Both the position numbers and the translations under genes were made by a program. 64,000 nucleotides of DNA from the NCBI GenBank assembly GCA_032622095.1, contig CP136063.1, forward strand, positions 120,302,723-120,366,722, read 5' to 3'. Within the stretch, counting starts at the first letter, position 1; the number at the start of each line of letters is the position of its first letter. This stretch comes from Siphonodentalium dalli. Lineage: Eukaryota > Mollusca > Scaphopoda > Gadilida > Siphonodentaliidae. The notes under the pieces were generated by a model, which ran no database searches, was not told the origin of the DNA, and saw nothing but the letters and a program-made list of their open reading frames with translations. Shown piece after piece: positions 1 to 10,102 of the stretch.

Positions 1-640
1 ATGGTATAGGAGTTGTCCCATCCATAACAGTAAAAATTAAGTTAACTTCGTGTAAATAATAAGATATGCATACTTATGCATGATATATCAAGCACTAACA
101 GCTATTGGTTTACAAGCGAGTTGAATATAAATGCTCTTTATTTGGGGTTCATTAGTTTTGTGTTTCTGTTATTTAATAAGAGATTTATTATGCTCGGCTC
201 CCACACACTATAACAAAAAGGTGTTATTGTTTGTACCATCTCAGGGGTGTCGTTGTTAATGCGACATGATATATGTCGTACCTGAATTAAAGGTACACGC
301 ATATATAGATAAGTTACACATTTCCCATATGGCATTGGAGTTGTCCCATCCATAACAGTAAACATTAAGTTAATTTCGCACAAATAGGATATGCATCCTT
401 ACTTATGCATGATATATCAAGCACCAACAACCACCGGACCACAAGCGAGCTGAACATAAACGCTCTTTATATTGGGTTCATTAGTTATGTATTTCTGTTA
501 TTTTAATAAGAGATTTATTATATCAGGCTTCCACACACTATCACAATAAGGTTTTATTGTTAGTGCGATTATAGAGGTGTCGTTGTTAATGCGACACTAA
601 TTAAAGGGACAATACAAACATGTTACATATACTAGTATTG
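1..640. repeat. 330-bp tandem duplication, cut by window edge
   Basis: Two copies offset by 328-330 bases. TTGTCCCATCCATAACAGTA begins at 13 and 341; GGTGTCGTTGTTAATGCGAC recurs near 246 and 576. Each copy includes ATGCATGATATATCAAGCAC. The first copy starts at or before the window edge, so the array may extend left. No gene is seen; 640-910 holds nothing recognisable. Confidence 0.85.
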
Positions 641-910
641 TCAGTTTTAGTACAATGTTTATTAATCGGCCATTTTGTTACTGCATACCTACGAAATGTA
701 TTACTACGAACGTGTATTTGACTTACCGTACGAGCTTGATAACACAGAAGGAATCAATTGTTTGGAAAAGATTTACTACGTCCAGTTCCGATTAATCACC
801 AGTTTGTGATCCCTTATAATTATAATTATTATGAGCTAAAAGACTTACACATAACACTGCCCATCCTGTGAATTAATTAAACTCCTCTCTAAACTTATAA
901 AGACAAACTG

Positions 911-1583
911 TTAACCCTTTCTATACTAAGCACTCATTGACGAGTAGTTTCCTTAGGAAATGTTCAGCTTATGAGTTCAACAAATGAACATAGGTCATTT
1001 ATTGAACTTATTATCTCAACATTTCCCACCAAAGACTATGCATTTGTATTACCGTTCATATGTCTGTTGTCTGCTTAATAGACATCTTTCACATTTTGAA
1101 CGACAACAGATAATTATTACAAATAGCTATTTGTTGTCATAATTTTTTTCGGATGGTCCAAAAACCTTTTTAGCAGAATTGACAACAATGAGCCCGTTTA
1201 TGAGACAATCATGCTTGCTAGTCACAGTTAGGGGATTACGGGACTGTGCCTCATGATCTCAGAGTCATCTCCCACATTGAGCAACTGAGAAATGTATTTG
1301 TGAGTTTTATTGAAAATCGGAACCTGTAATCGTAACAACAAATGGAGAAATACGACAACAGATATAATGGAGAAATACGACAACAGATATAATGGAGAAA
1401 TACGACAACAGATATAAAGAACACAAATTCTAGTGACGTAGTACTCTATTCATAATAATTATCTGTTGTTCAAAATGCAAAAGGTATCTATCACCTGAAG
1501 ATCCCGCCAGATGAATAATAAACCATTCCAATGTATATTTTTATAGCTGAATGGGAGAATCCATTTAGTAATGAAAGGGTTAA
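911..1583. mobile_element. MITE-like element with TTAACCCTTT ends
   Basis: TTAACCCTTT at 911-920 and AAAGGGTTAA at 1574-1583 are terminal inverted repeats. Inside, TTTTGAACGACAACAGATAA (about 1096) is inverted near 1455-1475, and three tandem copies of a unit with GAGAAATACGACAACAGATA lie at 1340-1417. A related copy is at 60211-60427, sharing GATGAGTAG/GACGAGTAG, a TTCAG...AGTTCAAC phrase and the AGGGTTAAAT end. Confidence 0.6.
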
Positions 1584-2155
1584 ATGTTACAATCTTGGGG
1601 GATGTTTCTTTCTCAATGGTATATGTCCAGTGTTGTTAGATTATCAAGTTCAACCACCATTTATTTTGGTTTTGTTTTTGTATGTTACCAATTAAAATTT
1701 TCTTCTATTAATTATTTGTTTTCAGAAAGCAGCTGGAATAATATATACATTTATATATTTAATCTTGCATCATAAATAAAAAATGTTTTCACGTTCATGA
1801 AGGTTTTTAATCATTTTGGTTTTGCAAGACAGCGTGATTTGACTTATTTAGTGACAGGATTGGCACTATAATATGCCAGGGTGACAGGATTATCATGAAC
1901 ATTTCAGTTGCTCATTGGCTGTGTTACATTTGTGTGGTAGACTACTGCCACTATTCAATTGAAAAACTAACTGATATAAGTGGGCCTGTGAGCAATCAGA
2001 AATATTCAGCCCTATTTTCCTGGCTGCACTTATTAGGTTTATTAAATTAAATTCGTAAAATTATTAGTCAATAAACACTCTTTATATTTGAAGAATTAGT
2101 TTTCAAATCAAGACTAAGTTATCCGTATTACTATATGTTTTATGGACAAAATATA
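1584..2155. other. AT-rich non-coding stretch
   Basis: No gene, RNA or recognisable repeat seen. The only open frame of note (1584-1775) has no recognisable motif. Confidence 0.5.
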
Positions 2156-2159
2156 TTAG

Positions 2160-3460
2160 ACAAGAGGTGGCATCAGAGATGCTGTGTCTCGTTTTCGGTG
2201 GCTACAAATCGGAGGACGTTTGTTGAAGTTATCGCGCTAACGAGCTAAAAATTCACGAAAATAACTAATTAAGGGCCATAACTCTATCAAATTTTATCGG
2301 GCCAGGCTGGTTTTCGAACTCGTCCTAACGAGCAAAAAATTCATGAAAATTTACTAATTAAGGGCCATAACTGTATCAAATTTTATTGGGCCAGGCTGGT
2401 TTTCGAACTCGTCCAGGATATTATTGGAAGACACCTATATACCAAATTTTAGTTGAATCGGATGACGTTTGTTGAAGTTATCGCGCTAACGAGCTAAAAA
2501 TTCACGAAAAATGACTAATTAATGGCCATAACTCTATCAAATTTTATCGGGCCAGGCTGGTTTTCGAAGTCGTCCGAAATTTTCTTGGCAAGTATGTCTA
2601 TTCCAAATTTTAAACAAATCGGAGGACGTTTGTTGAAGTTATCGCGCTAACGAGCTAAAAATTCACGAAAAATGACTAATTAAGGGCCATAACTCTATAA
2701 AATTTTATTGGGCCAGGCTGGTTTTCGAACTCGTCCAGGATATTATTGGAAGACACTTATATACCAAATTTTAGTTGAATCGGATGACGTTTGTTGAAGT
2801 TATCGCGCTAACGAGCTCAAAATTCGTACAAAATGACTACTTAAGGACCATAACTCTATCAAATTTTATCGGACCGGGCCGGTTTTCTAACTCGTCCGAG
2901 GTATTCTTGGGAGACACCTATATATCAAAATTTCAATCAAATACCATGATGTTTGTTAAATTATCGCGCTAACGAGCTTTTTTTGTTGAAAAAATGACTA
3001 ATTAAGGGCCATAACTCTATCAAATTTTATCGGACCGGGCCGGTTTTCTAACTCGTCCGAGGTATTCTTGGGAGACACCTATATATCAAAATTTCAATCA
3101 AATACCATGATGTTTGTTAAATTATCGCGCTAACGAGCTGAAAATTCGTGAAAAATGACTAATTAAGGGCCATAACTCTATCAAATTTTATCGGACCAGG
3201 CCGGTTTTCGAACTTGTCCGAGATATTCTTGGGAGACACCTATATCCCAAATTTGAAGTTGAAGTTGTTGCGCTAACGAGCCTAAAATCTGCGGACTAAC
3301 CCGATTTTTTGTCTGCAGCTTGCGTGCATGGATATGTACTCACACACCAAAAAAAAATTTAATCCGTCAATAAACGGTTGAGTTATAAGCAAAACACGCT
3401 GCCCGTCCACCGCCCGCCCACCGTCCCTCATCAAACTATAAGTCGAGTTTTGGAAAAAAA
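2160..3460 (-). repeat. 160-bp tandem array, hairpin-ended dispersed element
   Basis: About six or seven imperfect copies of a unit near 160 bases, marked by TATCGCGCTAACGAG near 2230, 2478, 2640, 2800, 2964, 3125 and 3270. Each unit has ATAACTCTATCAAATTTTAT and GGTTTTCGAACTCGTCC. Copies from about 2830 to 3120 (GGACCGGGCCGGTTTTCTAA) form a younger subgroup. Read on the minus strand it starts near a GGACGG-rich stretch (3400-3430) and ends with hairpin GCATCTCTGATGC (2182-2170) followed by CCTCTTGTCTAA, the same terminal layout as families A-C. Confidence 0.75.
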
Positions 3461-4280
3461 ATCGACTAAAAACTTTCCATGTGGATCATGATTTACAAGA
3501 ATTTTGTCGGGACAAGTTTGTCGTAACAAGTATGTCAACAAGGACATATTGAATTAGTAAACGCTCTTTGGATCACAGTTTTGCTGAAACCAACCGTTTA
3601 CTTGACAGAGATGACCACTATAATGTAATTGATCCCATAAGAACAATTTGGCAGTGGACATGCGTTTGTATTTAAGTCGTGGACTCATCGTTTCGAATAA
3701 TCAATCCACTTGTATGATAAATGACATCAGATGGTGAAAAAGTTATCTCCCATGTAAAATATTGAACACTGTTTACATTTGTATATTCAGTCTCATTTGG
3801 TATAGGTCTAGACAGTGTGTGTCCGAATTTGGGGTGTAGGCATGTTAGAGGCATGTATTGTATTAATGTAATGCTGTTATCCACGACTTATGGGTGGATA
3901 TAGGGTTAAAATTGATTTTAAAATGTTACATTGACACGAAACAAATCGACTCAACTAAGAAACTGCGTGCGCCTTCCTCACATGACAGAACACTGATTAT
4001 CTATGCAATACTAATTTAAACCAAAAAGAGTGATCGAAATGGTGTCTTTCTACAATCCTGCGAACCGCGCAACAATGTAGAGCTTTACCCGAATCGCTTC
4101 AAATAATGTACGTTTGTTGAATTCTGCGCTGTGCGCATGTTTTTCTACCCCAACAAGTCGGCAACAAACTCATACACATGCACCCATGGCACTGCTGAAG
4201 TTCCTTGGGATCATTTACATAGATATAAGTGGATATATCAATGGTTGTAACGTGTTTTCACATTCTACATAGGTTTATGA
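3461..4280. other. Non-coding stretch
   Basis: No gene or clear repeat seen. The open frame at 3672-3884 on the minus strand has no recognisable domain. Confidence 0.45.
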
Positions 4281-4291
4281 TGTCACTGAAT

Positions 4292-4370
4292 GCTGCTGGC
4301 CGCTTTTGCGGCCAGTCGGGTGTATGAACGTTTTCTGGCTGGCCGCTTCTGCGGCCAGTCGGGTTCAAAG
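4292..4370. repeat. Duplicated GC-rich hairpin
   Basis: CTGGCCGCTTTTGCGGCCAG and, some 40 bases later, CTGGCCGCTTCTGCGGCCAG, each followed by TCGGGT. Two near-identical 20-base stem-loops sit in AT-rich DNA, just before an AAAGGGTTAAC element end at 4367-4377. Confidence 0.7.
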
Positions 4371-4496
4371 GGTTAACAATCACTATGGCAACAACACTGA
4401 TTTTGTTCTGCATATTTTAATCTATATTATGTGTCTTTCAGAACAAATACTTTAGTTCTACAAAGTCGCTATATATGTTAATATCAAATAACATGT

Positions 4497-4522
4497 ATTG
4501 TTGTTGTTGTTGTTGTTGTTGT
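4497..4522. repeat. (GTT)n microsatellite
   Basis: Uninterrupted run of about eight TTG/GTT triplets. Confidence 0.9.
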
Positions 4523-4699
4523 AACTGGGGGTTTGGAAGCCTGAGGACATCTTTAACCACGCTCGTGGTGTCTACGGATCCGGTTTTCATCATATGAATC
4601 ATGATTTGGTCCCCATTAGAATCATTTAGAAAAGTTATTTTTCACTAACATTTTCGTCAACAGTGTATATTTTTCCTTTAAAAAAAAAAATTCTTCAAC

Positions 4700-6165
4700 T
4701 TTTTCAATAATTGGTATATAGGGGTACCCGACCACTTTTGGCGTTTGGCCGCTGCACTATACAATTTGAATCTGCTCGGTCGGGAAAATTTCGGAAAATG
4801 TGGCAAACTGTCACATATTAAAAAATGGCCACCTGGGTCAAACTTTTTGGGCCGAAATATTTTTGGGTCGAGGCCCAAAAAGTGGGTCAAATAAAAATTC
4901 CCGCTCTGCTCGGTCAGGAAAATTTGGGGAAATGTGGCAAATGACCATGGCAACGTCTTAAGTAGGGCGAGACAAAATATTTTTTTTAGAAAAAAGTTCA
5001 AAAAATGCACGAAATTAGGCAAAGTCCGAAAATGAACGGAAATTGGCCGAAACAAGTGCGGAGTCATAAATGGCCACCTCGGCCAACCATTTTGGGCCGA
5101 AACAAATTTGGGTCGAGTCAGAAAAAGTTGGTCGAATCCCAGTTTTTGCTCTGCTCGGTCGGGAAATTTTTGGAAAATGTGGCAAACTGTCACATATTAA
5201 AAAATGGCCACCTGGGTCGAACTTTTTATGCCGAAATGTTTTGGGTCGAGTCCCAAAAAGTGGGTCAAATAAAAATTCCCACTCTGCTCGGTCAGGAAAA
5301 TTTGGGAAAATGTGGCAAATGACCATGGCAACGTCTTAAGAGTCATAAATGGCCACCTCGGCCAACCATTTTGGGCCGAAACAAATTTGGGTCGAGTCAG
5401 AAAAAGTTGGTCGAATCCCAGTTTTTGCTCTGCTCGGTCGGGAAAATTTCGGAAAATGTGGCAAACTGTCACATATTAAAAAATGGCCACCTGGGTCGAA
5501 CTTTTTGTGCCGAAATGTTTTGGGTCGAGTCCCAAAAAGTGGGTCAAATAAAAATTCCCACTCTGCTCGGTCAGGAAAATTTGGGAAAATGTGGCAAATG
5601 ACCATGGCAACGTCTTAAGTAGGGCGAGACAAAATTTCCTGTGAAATTTTTTTTGGAAATAAGTTAAAAAAATGCACACAATTAGGCAAAGTCCGAAAAT
5701 GAACGGAAATTGGCTGGAACAAGTGCGGGGTCATAAATGGCCAACTCGGCCAAACATTTTGGGCCGAACAAAATTTGGGTCGAGTCCGAAAAAGTGGGTC
5801 GAATCCCAGTTTTCGCTCTGCCCGGTCGGGAAAATTTCGGAAAAAAGTTCGGCCCAGGTGGCCATTTTTTAATATGTGACAGTTTGCCACATTTTCCGAA
5901 AATTTCCCGACCGAGCAGAGCGAAAACTAGGATTCGACCCACTTTTTCGGACTCGACCCAAATTTTGTTCGGCCCAATTTTTTTGGCCGAGGTGGCCATT
6001 TATGACCCTGCACTTGTTTCGGCCAATTTCCGTTCATTTTCGGACTTTGCCTAATTTCGTGCATTATTGAACTTTTTTCCTAAAAAAATTTTCACAGGAA
6101 ATTTTGTCTCACCCTACTTAAGACGTTGCCATGGTCATTTGCCACATTTTCCCAAATTTTTTGAA
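4700..6165. mobile_element. Foldback element with internal 279-bp duplication
   Basis: Positions 5061-5339 are repeated almost without change at 5340-5618 (period 279), and 4760-4960 is a more diverged partial copy. The last part folds back: 5600-5619 is the reverse complement of 6117-6136, and 5829-5844 of 5892-5907, placing the axis at 5868 with arms of about 270 bases and a 47-base loop. It is built from the phrases TGGGTCGAGTC, CTGCTCGGTCGGG and ATGTGGCAAA. Many apparent open frames here on both strands are by-products of the repeats. No transposase is seen. Confidence 0.85.
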
Positions 6166-6322
6166 TAAGGAATAAGGAATAAGTAACGAAATTCACGCTG
6201 CTCGTTTAGTTCGGATTTCCGTTCTAGGGTTATATATAGGGTGTGTTTTATGTACATACTTATTACTATCACTCAAAATCATGTACGATGTGTACGATTC
6301 AATTGAGTCAGATCTTTCAAAC

Positions 6323-6612
6323 CTTCAGTTGTATGGGGCGCCGTTCCTCTATTTATCCCCTTTTGGAGATATCTCCTTGTGTCTAAGAGATATCTGCTCG
6401 TGAATTAAGAGATATCTCCTAGCGATTTAGAGATATGTTTTAATCGACATGACCGAGGAGATATCTCTTCGTTCAATTAAGAGATATCCCCAAATGCCTA
6501 AGAGATATCTCCTCGCGAATTAAAAGATATCTCCAATTCATTAGCAGTAATAGCAGATATCTCTTAATTCGCGAGGAGATATCTCTTAATGTCATCCCAT
6601 AAAACAGTGATG
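6323..6612. mobile_element. GAGATATCTC palindrome array, copy 1
   Basis: Ten GATATC-centred palindromes (variants of GGAGATATCTCC) at 6368, 6389, 6411, 6432 (mutated), 6460, 6483, 6504, 6526, 6556 and 6578, mostly 21-23 bases apart. Spacers are drawn from a small set such as CTCGCGAATTAA and CTAGCGATTT. The left end carries GTATGGGGCGCCGTTCC; the right edge CATCCCATAAAACAGTGA resembles its decayed inverse. No coding capacity. Confidence 0.8.
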
Positions 6613-7066
6613 GTGGGTCTTATAATAAAAGAAGGGGCCACCGCAATTGTTGGTATGGCTTATGCAACAATGGCAGTAAGAAATGTGGAGAAAATCACTT
6701 GGAAAATGTAAATTTGACGCCCTTTCCTAAGCTAAACTCAAACAGGTAAATATGTATTTATGGATTAATTAGTTGTTGCTGAAACAAGAAATTAACTGTG
6801 GATACCGTTAAAATTTGACATATATATGCAGCAAGTATTTTGTGCGTGTCCTTAGCCCCACTAAGGAGTTCCCGGACCCAATTCCCGGCTGTCACATTAT
6901 GACATATTTGTATAGACGTCAGACAGAACGAAAATGACTGTCAAATGATATGTTATCAAATCGAAAAATACGACTGGATTCACAAAATTTGAACAGTGTT
7001 ACTATAGTGTCAAGTGATATAGTACTATAGTTACAATGTATAGGTGCATGCAAAAACACGAGAACA
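6613..7066. other. Non-coding spacer
   Basis: No gene or repeat recognised between two palindrome-array elements. Confidence 0.45.
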
Positions 7067-7897
7067 TGTATACTATGGCAAGCCGTTTTCACATTTTGGA
7101 TTTATTTGGAGTCCAATTAGTGAATTGATTTGGACTTAAGTCCAATTCATTTGGACTTAAGTCCAATTCATCTGGTATAAAACGATAGACCCCTTCTTTG
7201 TAATGGTATATTCCTGCAAGTCTTGCTTGACAGTCAAACTCCATATTTGGTATTTGGACTTAAGTCAAATTCGCTATTTGGACTTAAGTCCAATTCGCTA
7301 TTTGGACTTAAGTCCATTTCGCTATCTTGACTTAAGTCCAAATCAATTCACTAATTGGACTTAAGTCCAAATGATTTGGACTTAAGTCCAAATAATTGGA
7401 CTTAAGTCAAATTAGTGAATTGATTTGGACTTAAGTCCAATTCATTTGGACTTAAGTCCAATTATTTGGACTTAAGTCCAAATGAATTGGACTTAAGTCC
7501 AAATCAATTCACTAATTTGACTTAAGTCCAAATCAATCCACTAATTGGACTTAAGTCAAAATGATGGACCTGCTTAATATCTGATGGGGGTGTTTCTTAT
7601 ACAGTTGAATTGCACTTAAGTGCAAATGAATTGGACTTAAGTCCAAATACCACATAATTGTGAATTCGGCGAGGAATTGGACTTAAGTCAAAATAGATGA
7701 AAATATCAGTATTTGCACTTAAGTGGAATTCATTTGGACTTAAGTCCAATTCCTCGCCGAATTCACAATTTTGTGGGATTTGGACTTATGTCCAATTCAC
7801 TATTGGACTTAAGTCCAAATATTTGGACTTAAGTCCAATTATTTTGCCTTAAGTCCAAATAGATCGAAAATGTGAAAACGGCTTGACATAGTATACA
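7067..7897. mobile_element. TTGGACTTAAGTCCAA palindrome array with TIRs
   Basis: Bounded by 31-base inverted repeats: 7067-7097 (TGTATACTATGGCAAGCCG...) and 7867-7897 (...CGGCTTGACATAGTATACA), one mismatch seen. Between them are some 28 CTTAAG-centred palindromes, most reading TTGGACTTAAGTCCAA, spaced 20-24 or 29 bases apart by short AT-rich linkers. A nested inverted pair, GTGAATTCGGCGAGGAATT near 7660 and its complement near 7750, sits inside. About 830 bases, no coding capacity. Confidence 0.85.
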
Positions 7898-8083
7898 GGC
7901 CCTGTAGGGAACGTGATGCCACAGAAACTCTTATGTCCCCAGATGTCCCTTGGTTATTTTAGCTATGTCAATTGCGTGGAGAATAATTCAGGGACCAAAG
8001 ATGCCGTCGATGCACTACTGATTTGTGAAGAATAAACATGGATTTTGTGAACTGAGAACTGGTGTTGATGGCAAAGCTGTAAG

Positions 8084-8444
8084 GCAACATTGTATGGAAT
8101 ACTATTAGGGCCACTTCCTAATGGCGCTTTCGGCGCGCCGAAAGCGACAAAAAGTGCGCCATTTAGTAACGCGCCGAAAGCGACAAAAAGTGCGCCGAAA
8201 CATACCCTAATGGCGCACTTTTTGTCGCTTCCGGCGCGCGCCATTAGGTAGTGGACCTAATAGTATGCCTAATGGCGCTTTCGGTGCGCGCCGAAAGAGA
8301 CAAAACGTGCGCCATTAGTAAGCGCCGCCGAAAGCGACAAAAAGTGCGCCGAAAGCGACAAATTGTGCGCCGTAACGGCGCATATTTTGTCGCTTTCGGC
8401 GCCATTATATAGGAAGTGGCCCTAATAGGATTCCATAACATTGC
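8084..8444. mobile_element. GC-rich palindrome array with TIRs
   Basis: Left arm 8084-8120 (GCAACATTGTATGGAATAC, then TATTAGGGCCACTTCCTA) is inverted at 8411-8444. The interior is made of words such as GGCGCTTTCGGCGCGCCG, GAAAGCGACAAAAAGTGCGC and their complements, so nearly every segment can pair with another. GC-rich against an AT-rich background. The phrase CATGGATTTTGTGAA (8037) recurs in direct orientation as CATGGATCTTGTGAA (8458), just outside. Confidence 0.8.
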
Positions 8445-8796
8445 AATAAATATAATCATGGATCTTGTGAAAAAGTTATTTGACAATATAATATAATTGA
8501 TTTGGATCATCAAACACCTGCATGCATATGGGAACTTGGGAAGCCAAATTGACCGTGGAGCCCAACGATGATACGAACACAGCATAGCATCCGCCTTATA
8601 TAGATGGACTAATGATATTCTCCCCAAATCCAAGCGGTAAATAAAATATATACTCTGCTACAGTCCAAATCATTATACTCTGCCCATTTAATTATAAATA
8701 GGTTCTGTTGCACATGTACCAATATATCGTGTGCTCGCCCTTCTGTCATAACGAAACGAACCCATAAAATATTTACATTGGCTGACAAAAAAAACA

Positions 8797-9355
8797 TTTG
8801 CCGGGGGAGATATTCTTAATGTTCTCTGACCCAAAACTGAATAAGAGATATCTCATCGATCACGAAGATATATCTCCAATTCAGCAGTACTATAAGAGAT
8901 ATCTCCTCGTGGCTAAGAGATATCTCCTCGTGAATTAAGAGATATCTCCTAGCGATTTAGAGATATCTCCTCGCGAATTAAGAGATATCTCTAAATCATG
9001 CCACTAAGAGATATCTCCTCGCGAATTAAGAGATATCTGCTAATGAATTGGAGATATCTCTTAATTCGCGAGGAGATATCTGTTAGTCATTTGGAGATAT
9101 CTCTTAATCGCGTAGATTTGGAGATATCTCCTCGTGGCTAAGAGATATCTCCTCGTGAATTAAGAGATATCTGCTAGTGATTTAGAGATATCTCCTCGAG
9201 ATATCTCCTTGGCAATTGGAGATATCACCATAACAATTGGAGATATCTCTTAATGAATTGGAGATATCTCCTAATGAATTGGAGATATCTCCAAATGAAT
9301 TGGAGATATCTCTAAATAGGGGATAAATAGAGGAACGGAGCCCCATACAGTTGAT
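8797..9355. mobile_element. GAGATATCTC palindrome array, copy 2
   Basis: About 20 GATATC-centred palindromes with the same spacer vocabulary as copy 1 (CTCGTGAATTAA, CTAGCGATTT, CTCGCGAATTAA). The right end 9315-9355 (GGATAAATAGAGGAACGG then AGCCCCATACAGTTGA) is the inverse of the left end of copy 1 at 6323-6360. So either 6323-9355 was one element opened by insertions, or two copies lie head to head. Confidence 0.8.
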
Positions 9356-10102
9356 AGTTAACTGTCAGAATCTGGCACGAATTGTCTTTGTCATCTATTT
9401 TACAGGTACATTCATACATATGATATCCAATAAAGCCAATCAACAAAAGAATAAGTTTATCTGCACCAGTCTATCACTAAAAGATTTGTAAACATCATTC
9501 AGCATTAAGGGGGGGGGGGGTGCCAAAATGTTCCAATATTAAAATACATACATTGGAAAGGTTTTCATTAAGAAAAATATTGGGAAAAATTATGGTGGGG
9601 GTGTGCCCCCAATTTATTGGAGGGGGGATTTGCACGTATATAGGGTACTAGTGGATACCTGTTTGGGCGGAATTTTTATTTTCACCCCTGCACATGTGTA
9701 TATACGACATTAATAGTTTGGTTTCATCGACTCAACAGATATACGTGGCCATATCGGGATACCGTACATGTACGTGTGTGTAGCGGGACATAGCTTGGTA
9801 CACATACATTTGGACGGTTGGCTACAATAATGTATATAGAGTTGACATATCTTGGGAAATGTGCCGTTCCTGGTTGCATTCATCTTATACATGTTTTCAG
9901 ACACTCTTGGAGTCGGACCTGCAAATTTCTCAATTATATATATTGTCTGATTAGAATTGGGTCACACGGACCGAAACTTTGTCCCACTCGATTCTCCCCG
10001 GTTAAGTGCATGGAAGTATAAATGAAGCCTTATATTTAGACAACATAAATAATTCCACAAAAAACATTCAAAAGCCACCTCAAACCGTTTTGGAACAGTC
10101 AC
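9356..10102. other. Non-coding stretch with G-run
   Basis: A G-run lies at 9509-9520. No recognisable gene. The two overlapping frames at 9710-10021 show no motif. Confidence 0.45.

Noticed and set aside
4678-6070. Cluster of overlapping open frames of 60-171 codons on both strands
   Set aside because: They track the 279-bp repeat and the foldback arms; the same peptide recurs with each repeat and there is no known domain.
8244-8633. 129-codon minus-strand frame crossing the GC-rich array
   Set aside because: Open only because of the palindromic GC words; no domain, and it runs out of the element into unrelated DNA.
6323-9355. CRISPR-like array
   Set aside because: Palindromic repeats at regular spacing, but the spacers come from a small recurring set, the repeats are only 12-16 bases, and the host is eukaryotic.
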